A DNA stretch of 64,000 bases from Kingdonia uniflora (lineage: Eukaryota > Streptophyta > Magnoliopsida > Ranunculales > Circaeasteraceae). Position 1 is the first letter of the stretch; each line of letters starts with the position of its first letter. Location of the stretch: contig JACGCM010001329.1 of NCBI GenBank assembly GCA_014058105.1, forward strand, positions 124,001 to 188,000, read 5' to 3'. Positions 30,641-42,812 of this stretch are shown piece after piece. The position numbers and the translations under genes are program-made. The notes below the pieces were generated by a model. The model had not been told where the DNA came from. It made no database searches and saw nothing but the letters and a program-made list of their open reading frames with translations.

Positions 30641-32500
30641 GTGGAAATTTGACATGGCTAGCATCTCAAACCTTGAAAGAGATTCCGAGTCGGTGATTGC
30701 TCGACTCGGGAAGAAGTTTGGCCTCTTTGTCTTGAGGTGTAAGATCACAGCATTCTGAGAGCCTCCGACGCTTTGATCGGTTAGAATTCATGATCTGGTT
30801 GATTTTGATCATGTTGTTGAGGTGCATATAGTAGAGATGCTTCTCCTCAGCTCGGTCGTTGACCTGAACAACTTCGAGTTGTTTCTTATAGTTACCATCT
30901 TGGTATGACTTCAGGTTAACAATGTATTTGAGCATCCGTCCTTCCTTAAAAATGATCTCGAGCATCCGCTGTAGGGCATAGAAATTGTCAGTAGAATGAT
31001 GATTTACCTTATGATGTAGGCAAAATGGCCAATTCTCTATAGGCTCCAGTGGCTGAGAGACGCAGTAGAGCGTGTCTTTCAACAGCAGTGGGAAAATTGT
31101 GAAGATTCAAACGTTCAACTTTGGGTGGACAGGGTTTTTTTGTGGACCGCTTCTCCAAGGGTATCCAGTATTTCTCATTGTGCGTTTCTGATCCCCCTGT
31201 TCCTCCTTAGGCCCGCTGGCTCGTTCTATCGGTGTGGATTTGGTGGAGAAGACAGACTTAGTGGACTTTTATCGCTCAAATGTCATCCTCTCTAAGTTGA
31301 CATAACCGTTGAATTTGATGATCATCTCCTCTAACGTCGCAGGCTTGTTAAGGAAGAGGTATTCTTTGGCCTTGTAATCGAGCCAGAGAACATTGGTGAA
31401 AGTGGTAATGGGCCGTCTTTTGGTCGAAGTTATCCACCTTTCTTGCGAGCTCTAGGAATTTCTTTGCGAAGTCTTCAAGCTTTTCTCCATGTGATTGTTT
31501 AAGACCGATAAGAGAATACAAGTTCTCATCTTTGTCTCTCTTGGGAGCATAGGTCTTGATGAACTGTTTCTGCGGCTGATCAAACGTGTAGATTGATTCC
31601 TCAAAAAGATAATGGAACCATCGGAGTGGCTCCTCTTGTAAACTTGTGGTGAACAGGCGGCAGAGAATGTGGTTGAGATTGGAGTACAACCTCAATGAAC
31701 CGCGGTATTGCTGAATATGCTCCTTCGGGTCAGTACCTTTCTATTTGTGAATTTTAGGAGTATGGAAACCTTTTGGTACTTCCATATCGAATAGTTCATT
31801 GGCAATTAGACTTCCTTGTAACTTTGTGGTATCGCCGGTAGTACCCAGAACTTGTGCCTCGATCAACTCCCTAATTCATTGGTTCATGTGATCCTTTATG
31901 ACGTAATGATGTGTTGGCTGAATCGTTGGACGTGCTGGCAGGGGATGATGATTCCCCATACCTTCACTCAAGCGATCTCATGCTGAAATTTGATGTAGAG
32001 ATCGCTGGTCTTCCTCCTGATGGATGGGAATATGGTAACCTCGACTGACTTCTGATTGGACTTCTCCCCCCAAATGGATGGAGAGCTACGATCCATGTGG
32101 TGGATTTCTGGAAATGGCTTTACTGGCGACTCCTCGAGGTCCCAACCTTTCCCTTGCTGAAATGCGGGAGGTCTCTGGAAGTTGATCGTGACCCCTGGCT
32201 AGTAGAGTCTGCTGAGTATTTTGTAGAGCCTCGAGTTCGAACTGTATCGCCTTCATCTGATCTTCGTGCCATTTAAGCACTGTCAAACGATCTTGTCATT
32301 CTGCATCGAGCTTTTTCTCTCAGAGCTCTCGATCCATTGTCAATTGAAGTTCGAACTGAGCGTGTTTCTCTGCCTCTGGGTGGAGATTCACCTATAACTC
32401 GGTGAGTTATCCTGGATCCATAAAAATTTCTAGCTGAGTTCCTGCTGCTTGTCGTCTGGAAGAAACTATAATTGAAAATTGTAATGAAAGACTGCCTTAG
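30641..32500 (-). pseudogene. D gag
   Basis: The N-terminal part (about 32470-32090) is charged and heptad-rich (FELQLTMDREL, MKAIQFELEALQNTQQ). The capsid-like Retrotrans_gag core lies at 31695-31360 (LCRLFTTSLQEEPLRWFHYL, then FIKTYAPKRDKDENL, FAKKFLELARKV). A knuckle region at about 31030 reads CLHHKVNHHSTDNF, so the last Cys of the CX2HX4HX4C pattern is Phe. Frameshifts and stops occur throughout. Gag would form the particle. Confidence 0.75.
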
Positions 32501-32520
32501 GGTATCGTAGAAATGCAATC

Positions 32521-32541
32521 TTTCCCACAGACGGTGCCAAA
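32521..32541 (-). other. primer binding site of D
   Basis: In element orientation it reads TTTGGCACCGTCTGTGGG and on, directly after the 5' LTR. The same core occurs in B (48096) and E (42733 inward). The cognate tRNA was not determined. Confidence 0.8.
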
Positions 32542-33121
32542 TGTAATGGCCAAATTCCGTAGTTCCATATGATTAGGAATTAGCTATTACACCAATGAAC
32601 CTGTAACAGTACTCTAATATAAAGCAAGAATTGGAGACAGGTGTTTTTAGCGTGAAAAATCTCTGAACAGGTAAAAAAACCACGACCTCGTATGGAGGAT
32701 TTTTTGTAAAAGTATATTTATTGCTTGGAGTGGATACCTTTATTACAAGTGATCTCTAGAATATAGAAATGTTTTTGATCTCGTAAATAAGAAGTTGGAG
32801 TAATTTTTCTGGTCTCTGTCTCTTCTGAAACTTTTCCTTTATATAAGCTTTTCGACAGTTCTTCATCGTGCTTGAACACATTTTCTGAATAATCTGGTTA
32901 ATTACGGTTGACTGAATAACTGACGAGTTTGTTGGAGACAGGTGTCTTTGACTGGATAACATTTTCTGGATTTAGCTCGACCCACGTTCTTGAGTAGTTC
33001 GTAGGGATGGTTCGAATGTTGACTGAAGTGTTAAGTGTTAAAAAATGTGTGAGCCTGAGATGGAAGTAAATCGAACTGCGTAAGCTCGATTATGAGTGAG
33101 ATCAAGGGATAAGTCCCTACA
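32542..33121 (-). repeat. 5' LTR of D (580 bp, right side)
   Basis: The plus strand runs TGTAATGGCC...AAGTCCCTACA. The minus-strand TATA box (CTTATATAAAG) is at about 32837-32847. The target duplication copy GATGC follows at 33122. Confidence 0.92.
32838..32846 (-). promoter_or_regulatory. LTR TATA box (D, 5' LTR)
   Basis: TTATATAAA on the minus strand, in GCTTATATAAAGG. It would drive the sense transcript of D leftwards. Confidence 0.7.
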
Positions 33122-33126
33122 GATGC
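33122..33126 (+). other. target site duplication of D, right copy (GATGC)
   Basis: Follows the TACA end of the right LTR. The left copy is GATAC at 14584. Confidence 0.8.
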
Positions 33127-33602
33127 GAGAGTTCCCTCATGTCTTATGGGCATCCCATACCACTCCACGTCAATCAACTGGTTGTACCCCATTTCTCCTC
33201 GCCAATGGCACAAAAGCCATCATTCCCACAGAATACCACCATCCAGCCAAAGATTACGAGCTTACCAACGAAGAAAATGAGTTCGAACTGGCTTGCAACA
33301 AGAATTGGATTGATGAAACTAGGGAACGTGCTATGGCCAACCTAGATTGATATCACCATATGCTGGCCAGCTCAAACAATAGAAGAGTCTAAAGTTGTAC
33401 TTTCCAAATCGACGATCCCGTCATCAGAGAAATCTCTCAACACATAAAAGAGGCACATGCTAAAAAATTGGCAGAAAATTGGTAGGATCCATTCCTAATC
33501 ATTGGTTAAACTGGTCTGGGATCATATTATCTCATGACGGAGCAAGGAGTTTGAATCTCAAATCCATGGTACACTAGGTGACAGAAACAGTATTATCATT
33601 AA
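33122..33602 (+). pseudogene. integrase C-terminus of C2
   Basis: Reads REFPHVLWASHTTPRQSTG, CTPFLLANGTKAIIP and ENEFELACN to a TAA at 33600. It matches C1 8300-8774 in order and spacing. Stops at 33348, 33391 and later show decay. The part before it is at 14145-14588. Confidence 0.87.
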
Positions 33603-33754
33603 ATCCCTCATTACACCACTTCAAAAATTCTCATTCTTTCTATTTTAAAAGTGAGATTTCATCTCCATATAATGTACATTTTATTCTATTCAATGAAAAC
33701 TTCCAAGTTTTTTTCCACATTACTCTCTACTTACGTAGACTCTACAATAATACA

Positions 33755-34030
33755 TAGATTAAAGCAAAGGTAATACTAGCTTTCAATCGACCTCTATACC
33801 GGTTAAAGCAAAGGTCAAACAACTTTTAATCGAACTCTATACAGATTAAAGCAATGGTAAAAATAGCTTTCAATCACCCATCTATACAAACTCTGCGATT
33901 AAAATGAAGGTAATACTAGTTTTTTATTAAAGAACTCTGCTAGACATAAGATAAAGAAAAGGTCAAACTAGTTTTCATCTCTCAATATGGCTACGACAAT
34001 TATACCGATTAAAGCAAAGGTAAAACTGAC
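33755..34030 (+). repeat. degenerate about 44-bp tandem repeat after pol of C2
   Basis: Units of the form (G)ATTAAAGCAAAGGTAA.ACTAGCTTTCAATCGA.CTCTATAC start at about 33759, 33803, 33846 and 33899, with another at 34009. They are related in wording to the longer C1/D array (GATTAAA, CTCTGCG) but the period is much shorter. Confidence 0.7.
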
Positions 34031-34043
34031 TTTCAATCGAACT

Positions 34044-36831
34044 CTAAACATACTCTGCGATCATTTTACTCTTCAATCGTTCCAATTCATTTTTGGAACT
34101 CACTAAATCAGCTCGAGTTTGTTCTTGTTCATTTGTTTTGCTAATCATTTGGTCCTTCAGACTGGCCACAAAATTGCATAAATCTTTCTCTATTATTTCT
34201 AACAACTGAATACGGTATCCAGTCATTTTTGCCTCCTTACTCTATACCATCAAGGCGGCATTCCGACTTTTGAGTTTCGCTGTCTTATCCTTCGCCTCTG
34301 CGAGCTCTTTTTGCCCCTTACTAATTTCGGCATCCTTCCCCTCGATCTTCCAAGTAAGGTTATCGACAATTTGCGTTGCCTTGACAAACTTGAAATATAC
34401 CTTTACATGTTAATCCTCCCTATCTTCATTTGCCTCTCTCATCCTATCAAACTCCGTCACAAATTCTTGGTTTTATTGGCGCATCTCTTGTTCACTCAAG
34501 CGACCTGACTATAGTTCAACCTACATCGCAAATACAATATATCAAGTTCGATTCAAGAGCACTCAATCAATACATATAGGAATCTTATTTCTAAAAAATT
34601 TCTATTTTTTGAAATCAACTGTGTGAAACTACTTCTAAACTTAAGGTCGAGGTATGATCCTAGTTCAATGACAATAACACGTACTTCCAATTTCAAGGTA
34701 CACATTCTCTATGTTCTAACTTTTTCAACACTTTGATATTATCTATACACAGTTGAGTACCATTTCCCCTAAACTATTAGCACATTTTTGGTCCATCTCT
34801 ATGCTCTAATTTTTACTTTGTAGCTTTAATAATACAACATACAAGTCAAATATTTCATGCTCTTTTCAAACCTGTAGCTCTCCTTGCGAAGTCAATAGGG
34901 ACGTTGAGGCGTCCTTCTCCTTAGTCTTCTTAATCTCTAATTCTTTTATTTTGAGGTGCATATCCTTAAGTTCTTACAAACAAGGTTTACAAACATCTCT
35001 TAGCCTGCTGAAAGTTATCCAACAAACAATGATCCATACAATTACATTTCTCAAACCCCTCATAATCACACAGCCATAGAGTCAACAATTTTACTCTACC
35101 TTCTCATTCTCATTCTCTAGATGCTCATTGTCATCCCCTTGGCTATCTTGCTCAGTTTGGTGAGAAACACCATCAAACCATCCTACAACTCCAGCTATGC
35201 TATCTTCTACCTCGTCCTCTTCTTCAACGTAGGTACCCCCCATAATGTCGTTCACCTCGACTTTGGAGTACACCATTTTTAAGATGTAGCGCCCAAGTCC
35301 ATTACGTCTGGACTACCACCTCATCCAGATTCTTTTACAGCTCTTTTGACAGCTCGCTAATCTTTACATCTTGCACCGCCTTCACAGAATCTAGTTGCTT
35401 CCCCTCCCGAATCAAATCAGATTTCAATCGAATCACCTTCTTCTTAAGCTCTACCTTCCCATTCTCGAGCTCAGCTATTTCCTCCTCCATCCTGAGGCAG
35501 ATTACCTTCATCAAACGAGCAGTCTACAAAAGATAAATCGAGCATATTTTTAGTTTGACCCACAATACAAATTCAGCAGACATACAAATCATCAAACTTA
35601 CCACATTACTCATCCCTTCTACACCCTTGCGAGCTGCAAACCTTTCCCTATCTTCCACAGCTTTCAGCACTACCAGTAGTTCCAGAGGCCAAGCCACGCT
35701 TCACCGTCCTCTTCTTCAGAAACGTCCGAGCTAGCTCGCTCGACATGGTAGACTCTGGCATATCCACATATCCACTGCAGAGGCCTTCGGCAAAACTACT
35801 CATCTTTCTCCATCAGCTTCTCTCTTCTTGTTACCTCCAACCTCCGTCATTAGTCTCATTGCTTTAGACCTTTAAACCTTCCCAGACCTGCTGTTAGCTC
35901 ATTTATTTCTATTAATACCGAGGTCTTTCAGCACTACCTCGAGCTCGACCGCAACAGTATCTAACAGGGACTTCACCTTCGACTGAGGGCCTATCAAATA
36001 ACAATACATTATCAACAATAGAACAACATTCAATTTTAGCAGCTCAATATTATAGACTATTACATTTACTTTTCTTCACAGTTCTATACAGAAGATCCAT
36101 GGGTTTTCATTATCTTTTTGAAGGCAATCACCTTTCACCCAAATTACATTATCATTCCACATTCGACCTGCTGAATTCAAATCGAAGAAAAGGGGTCGAG
36201 ACGAGCTCGCAAAAAAATATGTCTCTCCACTTGTAGAATAATTATTTACTCCATAAAGCTATAAAACATCTTCAGGAGATATTCTCCTCTCTACCTCATT
36301 CTTCTCCCATAAATTATTCAAACTTTCACAAACATTTATTACCTCCAACATGTTCCCGTTCAACTGGGCAGGACATGCCCCTATGATATTTATTATCCCT
36401 TTCGCAAGATTACTCATGGGTAGGCTCAACCTGTACTCCAATTGAGATAAGTAGCACAAAAAACCCTCTTCCAGATTGCATTGGACATTCCCATCATAAT
36501 ACTCCAAAGAGATCGATTCGTCTATTCCCTTGTCTGATTTCTCCTACTCTAAATTAGCCAACAGAAAGAAATATTTCTCCCTATATTCTACTATACATCT
36601 TCTAAACTGCCTACCAACATGTTCTACAAAGTTCCCCCATCTTCCCCCTATAAGAGCCTTAGATTTACAAAACTCTCTAAACACATCGAAGTTTAGAAGG
36701 TATGATACCAATTGTTCAGGGAAATCTAGAAATTGAACCACTCCTATGTCATTCTCCCTATCAGATTTTATATTATCAGACTCAGTTAAACGATAAGAGG
36801 TCGACGCCTCCATCACAGGTGAAGTCTCCAT
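34044..36831 (-). pseudogene. aORF2 of C2: spliced antisense gene, 3' end truncated
   Basis: ATG 36831 (METSPVMEASTSYRLTESD) aligns with the D start. Exon 1 to about 36110 has FCKSKALIGGRWGN, FLCYLSQLEYRLSLPMSNLA, IGACPAQLNGN and NDNVIWVKG. Middle exons at about 35960-35640 and 35510-35091 end in an acidic tail (GTYVEEEDEVED, DGVSHQTEQDSQGDD). The coiled-coil exon starts after an acceptor at about 34530 and stops abruptly at 34044, where post-pol repeat sequence begins. So the last third is deleted. Sequence is collinear with D and C1. Confidence 0.65.
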
Positions 36832-39049
36832 CCCAACTATAAATCTAAGATGAGGTTTGATTCTACACAAATACTCCTCACCCTCGACCTACATACAGGT
36901 CAAGATATTATATTATTATCCTTTACACATACATCATAAATATATGTATATCATTCGTATCTCTTTTTATACACATATAATAAACAAATTTTTATAGGTT
37001 ACTATAAATATTAATTTTTTAAATTTTGAAAACCACAAAAATCTTTCAAACACACATCAAAAATATCATAAATCATCTACCAACCTTCAACGTTTGAAAA
37101 TGAATCTGAAGCAGCACCAAATCCTTCATTCACAATGCTGTTATACAACCATCTTCGTGACTAAGTCTCTATAGCCTTCTCTCACCTTGATTGTTGATCA
37201 CTCTCATCTAATCTCTCACAAGAATCTCTGCTATTTTTTTCTCTTCTCTCCCACTATTTTTGAAATTTTTAGAAGTTTATACAAGTTTGAATGAGGAAGT
37301 TATAAAGCAATATTTATATTTTCTCTCTCTAACTGCTGACAGTTATTGGGCCTCGCACATGCCACCCTCGGCTTGGGAACTGAGGCGTCGCTTCCACAAT
37401 TAATGGTAAACGTGTTACACCTTTTCGGTAAAAATACCATCCTATCATTGCCTCCTGCGTTATATTTTAATATATTCCCATCTCTCCTAGCCAAATCTCT
37501 CTCTTACCACCCCACACTTATGATGACTCAACACTAACACGCAATCAAACTTTCCCAGTACTAACACAAGAGACAAAATCAAAGCTACCTATTTTTTTAT
37601 TCTTGTTTCTACTACTTATAAAACTGTTGACGTCATTTACAAAGCTCTCCCAGTTCAAAATTTGAATTTTTTATTCATAACATTCATAAGCAATATTTAC
37701 AACAAAAGATGACAGATTCAAACTTCATTCTAATTACATTTCCTTGACAGTTATTTGACCTCATACAATTTACTCCCTCACATATAATTATACATAAAAC
37801 ATCTCAGATGTCCTAGTGAGCCATACCCAATAAGTTCTCCTCCAACAATCCTCACATCTTCCAGCTCAATCTCTTCTTTAGCAATTAACCTCAAAGCCTC
37901 TTTTCGAGCTGAAGGCTCCATAATTACTTCCTGGAATAGCTCCTCATTAAAGCGAAGTCCTAACTCAAGTTCCTTACCAATCTAATCAAAACCTTTAAAT
38001 TTATATTCAGACTCTGGCAAGTTAGCATCATAATCTAGCAAGCCAAAAATACGCTCCCGCACTTCAGCTATCCTTATAGCCAATCGACCCTCAGCAGTAT
38101 AACAAATTTTCTCAGATCGAGTCCACAACATATTCTAATTCTTCCTTCTTTTCAAAATACATTTCTCATTATCTTTGTAAGTTTCTAGATCACTTCAAAT
38201 CTCCCATATTTCGTATATATATTCTATTTTTCCACAATAAAATGCCCAAATATCCTGATAAGAAAGTTATTTAAACTTATCCATCCACATCGACCTCAGA
38301 AAATTGGCCTATCTCATTTTAAACTTATTTTTCACAAATCCAATATTTCAAGCGAGATCTCTCTGAGCTCAAATTTTCAATTGATATAAATTCTAAATCT
38401 TCTACAATTATCACCCCCAATAATTATAAGTTATGTAATTCAAAATAAATTTTTACACATATTTTCTTTTACAAATACATATTTACAATTCGATTTCTAT
38501 AATATACTTTCTAGTTCAATCTTATATATTACATTTCATTCTCTATTCATACATCTTTGAATTACTCATAGCTCAATTTCAATAACAAGAGTTATTCTAT
38601 CTATCACAAAGAATTTGAATAACCATTTTTATTAAGCTCGAATATAAATTTTAGGTACTTTACAGATAGCAAGTTCTTCAGGTACTTTACAGATAACAAG
38701 TCTTTCAGGTACTCTGAAACTAACAAATCCTTCAGTTTATTTGCCTTCAGAGATTTTTCACTCCGAGAATCTTTTGAAGCAAAACAGGCACTAATAAACA
38801 TAGAACATCCTCCTTTCCCCAAGTTTGGTCGAAGTTTACGTAGGAAATCGAACTTTAAATAGAAACTATGGAAGAAAGAAAGTCAGTGCTTGAACCAACT
38901 CTTCAAACATAAGGACTTCTCAGAGCCAATAAGCGATGATTGTGCAGGGGCAGACTTCCAATCTCCGTCTTCCCTCTCCACTACCACCATTGCCTCCTCT
39001 ATAACTACCAACGTCAGAGAGTTAGTAGAGATGAAGAAGGCCCTACCTT
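36832..39049. other. C2 antisense intergenic region
   Basis: On the minus strand it holds the predicted 5' intron (donor GAAG/GTTGGT near 37090, acceptor ATGTAG near 36893) and 5' exon of aORF2 (37300-37500, homologous to D 17260-17526). Further on are AT-rich sequence and short repeats of TACTTTACAGATA(G/A)CAAGT at 38640-38740. No other gene seen; 37550-38600 is unassigned. Confidence 0.5.
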
Positions 39050-39374
39050 AGAATCCAATCCAACGCAAGATATCGGTGATACTGCCTCTCAGTTGCACTG
39101 ACCCCTACATCTATCTTCTCAACCTTATCCACTACAAGGATGCGGAGACACCCTCAACATTGCTCGCCTATTAAGATAACGTAATACAATCTCCACATGC
39201 AATAAAAATCTACTTCAGCTTCAGTTGCTTCTTCTTCCGACATCCCTTGATACATCGGTGGAATAGGAATGGGGGTAGGCATCTCTACAGACTGACCCCA
39301 AAGTATCTTAGTTTAAATCTCTATATCTCAGACGAAACTCTCTCTTCTTAAACCATTTTACGGGTCTTCACCAT
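39050..39374 (-). pseudogene. aORF1 of C2, decayed
   Basis: From ATG 39374 it reads MVKTRKMV, stop, EERVSSEI, stop, then RFKLRYFG. After a frameshift it continues with IPPMYQGMSEEEATEAEVDFY-like sequence. The same starting residues and order as the C1 and D copies make homology clear despite at least two stops. Confidence 0.6.
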
Positions 39375-39702
39375 TTTTACTCAAGGATTACAAAGAATTT
39401 TTTAAACAACAGTGTACTTTGCCAGGATCCATAGTACATGTACTATTTAAATAACCCTCTTAATTAATGTACATGTACGATTCCCTGGCAGTCATCATTC
39501 ATAATAGAGCCACTCTTAGAACCCCAAGCGTCGTGTACATCATATTCCATCATCATTCAATGTAGATACATCCCTTCATAAAAGAGAAAACCCATTTTCC
39601 ATACCAATCAAATCAACATTAAATATGTCATTTCCTTTCAACTTCTAACACCACAACTCCACAAATTCTTTCTTAACCAAAGCCACTCATGACTTTAGTT
39701 GT
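39375..39702. other. C2 region between aORF1 and 3' LTR
   Basis: Counterpart of C1 13182-13510. AT-rich, no ORF; contains TACATGTACT palindromic words at about 39430-39480. Possible antisense promoter region by position only. Confidence 0.4.
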
Positions 39703-39713
39703 GAGGGGGCAAT
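39703..39713 (+). other. polypurine tract of C2
   Basis: GAGGGGGCAAT next to the TGTAGGGACC start of the LTR. Confidence 0.82.
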
Positions 39714-40300
39714 TGTAGGGACCTGTCCCTCGACCTAACCCAATTAGAACTATCTCTAATTCGAACTATCTCTATATCAGGCTCACGCATTTTGCATGTG
39801 ACATTAAACAGTCAGCATTGACATATACACCATAAACTAATAAAAAATGTAAATCGAACATAACAAAAAAGCATGAACAAGTCAAAGACACATGTCTCTC
39901 ACGAACTCAATAGTTACTCAGCCAAACACCACTTACCTCATTGTTTGGAGAATGTGCTTTAGTACGATAACAAACTATGATAAATAACCAAGAAAAATAT
40001 ATGATAAATAACCAAGAAAACCAAATTTTCTATATTCTCAAATACCAAATTTCTTATCTACAAGATCAAGTATTTCTAGTTCAAGAGATCACTTGTAATA
40101 AGATATCAGCCTTAAGCAATAAAAGTTACTATTACTAAATCCCTCAAATCGTGGTTATGGTGTTTTACCTATTTAATGGTTTTCCACGCTAAATTACCTA
40201 TGTCATTTATTGTTTTACATTAGTTTTTGTCACAGGGACATTGGTGTAAGAGATAATTCCGAGCCATCTCGAGCTTACAAAATTAGGCCATTAATTTACA
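39714..40300 (+). repeat. 3' LTR of C2 (about 587 bp)
   Basis: Starts TGTAGGGACCTGTCCCTCG and ends near GGCCATTAATTTACA. It carries an internal direct duplication (ATGATAAATAACCAAGAAAA, about 39975-40020). Sequence after 40300 is minus-strand coding of E. The exact end is placed on the last TACA. Confidence 0.8.
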
Positions 40301-40960
40301 TTGGTGTAAGAGCTAAATTACCAATATAACTACCTCTGCTAGGTCCATCAATTTCTATCTATTCTGTAGGTTCTTCTGCTGAAGGCAAATCATCGATGTG
40401 ACCAGCTTTCTGTAATTGCTATGCAGCAAATTTGTCAGATGTGTTGACTATGGCAGAGACATTATTCTCATAAGTTTGTGAAAGCTTTTGACTGCCTTTG
40501 ATTTCATAGATGTCGTTGTTGTACTTAAAGCAAAGTATTTAATGGTACGTGGAAGCGATTGCTTCCATGTTATGAATCTAGCAGCGGCCCATAATCCCTA
40601 AGTAATGAGATTTGGTACTGATGATGTAGAAGATAATGTTGATTAAGATAGGTCTAGCAGTAATAGGTAGGATGATATTACCCATTCGTTCTTCCATAAA
40701 TCCATTAAACCCACTGATATCAATGTTGCTTGGTATAACTTTATCGATTAGTCCCATTTGCTCGATTGTACTCTGAAAGAAGATTTTGATACCACTACCA
40801 GTATCAATCATCATGGCATGCATGAAAAACTTCTTCATCTTCGGCGTGATAACTAGAGCGTTATGATGAGAAAACATGATGTGACTGATATCACAATCCT
40901 CAAATAAAATCTCAAGTCGTCGATTGCTTGATTTAGGAAGGAGTTAATCTTCTTCATCCT
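40301..40960 (-). pseudogene. E protease and start of the protease-RT linker
   Basis: MHAMMIDTGSGIKIFF holds an intact DTG active site (about 40823-40800). It continues ISGFNGFMEERMGNIILP and SHYLGIMGRC, then a linker ending EIDGPSRGSYIGNLALTP at the C2 boundary. The corresponding linker in A2 and B is KLDGPGRGTFIGT. Aspartic protease matures gag-pol. Confidence 0.78.
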
Positions 40961-42655
40961 GAACGGTAAGGTCGCAGCATTTCGTTAATCTCCTTCGCTT
41001 AAATCTGGTAGAGTTGTTAATTTAATGGATCTCGATCATGTTGTTGTGGTACATATGATATAAGTATTTTTCCTCAGACTGATCTTTGACTTGAACTACT
41101 TTGACCTACATCTTAAAGCTCCTATTTTTGTATCCTTCCAGGTCGCTAATGTACTCATACATTCTCCCATCTTTGAAGATAAATTCTAGCAACCTCTTTA
41201 AAGCATAACACTTGTCAGTTTCATGATGAGTTACCTTATGTTGCCTGTAGTACGGTTTGCCTTCAATTGGTTCCAGTGGTTGAGATGTACGATAGAACTT
41301 GTCTTTCACCAGTATAGGAAAAATAGATGATATCTGAATAATCATCTTGGGGAGGACCGACTTGGGTAATAAATTGCCTTTTTGAGATTCGCCTGTATAT
41401 GCTTTAACACGCTTTTGATCACCCTGGTCCTCATTTGGTTCACTGTTGTAATCTGTGTTTTGACCTTTTACGGCTAGGACGGATTTAGTAGATTTATGCC
41501 TTTTAGTCATCATCCTTTCCTGGCCGATACACCCATTGACCTTGGTAATCATGTCTTTCAAGGTTGTGGGTTTATTCAAGAAGAGAAGTTCCTTCACTCT
41601 GCCATCGATCTGTAATGCATTAGAAAATACATAAATGACTATTTTCTGATCAAGATTGTCAGCTTTTCAACTAAATTCTAGAAACATCTTTATAAAAATC
41701 TTGAGCTTCTTTCCTTGAGATTGTTTAAAATTGATAGGAGTGTATAAATTCTCCTCCTTGTCTTTATTGTGAGCATACATTTCGACAAAGATCTTTTGGA
41801 GTTGATCGAATATGATGATAGAATCTTCAGGTAAAGAATGGAACCACCGCAACGGTTTTGCCTACCAGCTTCGAGTGAACAGACGGCATAGAATATGGTT
41901 TAGATTTGAAAGTAATCCCAGTGAATCATAAAATTGCTGAATGTGCTCCTTCGGATCAGTACTTTTGTATATACGTATCTTGGGAGTAAGAAATACTATT
42001 TATACTTCCATATAAAATAACTCTATGACAATTGAACTACTGTACAACTTTGTTAAATTTTCCTATTTGCCTAAAGCTTGAGCTTCCATCAACTCCCTGA
42101 TACATTAATCCATGTGCTCTTGTGTGACGTACTGACGTGGTGCTTGAGCGACTTGGCATGCAGGTCGAGGATTATGAGTACCGGTACCCTCGCTTAAGCA
42201 TTCACGAGCTGGTATCCTGGGTTGAGGTTGTTGCTCCTCTTCTTGACGCTTGGAAGGTCGATGACCTCTACTGAGATTGAATTGATCTTCTCATCCCAAA
42301 TGAATAAAAGCTTGTAGTCCGTTATGAAGACCTTTAAAAATCGCTTTGTTAGTTGCTCCTCGAGGTCCAAATCACAATCTTTAGTAAGGGGAGCATGTTG
42401 ATTATCTTGAAAAGCTTGTAAGGCGATCTGCATCATTATCATTTATTTTTCATGTCGTTTGAATTCTGTTTGACAAGTTTGGCGCTCGCTCTTGAGTTCC
42501 TATTCGCGGAGCTCGCGGTCAAGGATTAACTGACGCTCGATCTTATTATATTTCTCTATTTCGGCGTAGAGGCTCGCCCTTAGTTCTGCGAGCTGATCTG
42601 GTTCGACTGAAGGATAAAGCTGGACTCTAGTTGTTAATCGCTTTGAAGTGGTCAT
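40961..42655 (-). pseudogene. E gag
   Basis: ATG 42655 begins MTTSKRLTTRVQLYP and a Glu/Arg/Lys-rich helix (DQLAELRASLYAEIEKYNKI), with a stop about 45 codons in. The capsid core follows at about 41880-41667 (MRWFHSLPEDSIIIFDQL, FVEMYAHNKDKEENL), then KELLFLNKPTTLKDM. The knuckle at about 41240 reads YYRQHKVTHHETDKC, with the first Cys of CX2HX4HX4C replaced by Tyr. Several frameshifts. Particle-forming in a live element. Confidence 0.76.
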
Positions 42656-42712
42656 GATTAGAAATGGATAGTTAAGTAATTATATGCCTTAGGATATCGT
42701 AGAAATGTCTTC

Positions 42713-42733
42713 TTTCCCATAGACGATGCCAAA
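42713..42733 (-). other. primer binding site of E
   Basis: In element orientation it reads TTTGGCATCGTCTATGGG, a slightly mutated form of the site in D, directly inside the LTR end. Confidence 0.75.
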
Positions 42734-42812
42734 TGTAATGGCCTAATTTTATTTTAGCACGAAATAGCTCTAAATTATCCCTTACACCAAGTGTACCTGT
42801 GACAAGAATTAG
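42734..42812 (-). repeat. 5' LTR of E, first part, interrupted by F
   Basis: TGTAATGGCCTAATTTT...CTTACACCAA.TG.ACCTGTGACAA matches the ends of the D and C2 LTRs. Similarity stops at about 42812, where copia-like sequence begins. Confidence 0.7.

Larger units (their letters stand above)
14589..33121 (-). mobile_element. Ty3/gypsy Tat-type element D, both LTRs present, carries a pararetrovirus
   Basis: Minus-strand element bounded by inverted-orientation LTRs (14589-15087 and 32542-33121) and a 5-bp target duplication. In element order it has 5' LTR, PBS, gag, protease, (RT deleted), RNase H, integrase, tandem array, aORF2, aORF1, PPT, 3' LTR. Its 18.5 kb include about 5.5 kb of nested pararetrovirus. 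It is inserted in the C2 integrase. Confidence 0.92.
33122..40300 (+). mobile_element. Ty3/gypsy Tat-type element C2, right piece
   Basis: Continues the integrase that was cut at 14588, then has the pol end, a tandem array, antisense aORF2 and aORF1, PPT and 3' LTR. The left part of C2 lies beyond the window. After its LTR the minus-strand coding sequence of element E resumes, so C2 is inserted in E. Confidence 0.87.
40301..42812 (-). mobile_element. Ty3/gypsy Tat-type element E, 5' portion
   Basis: Minus-strand LTR fragment, PBS, gag and protease. It is interrupted on the left by C2 and, within its LTR, on the right by F. The rest of pol lies left of the window and the rest of the LTR right of it. 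Same family as D. This is the outermost element seen. Confidence 0.82.
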
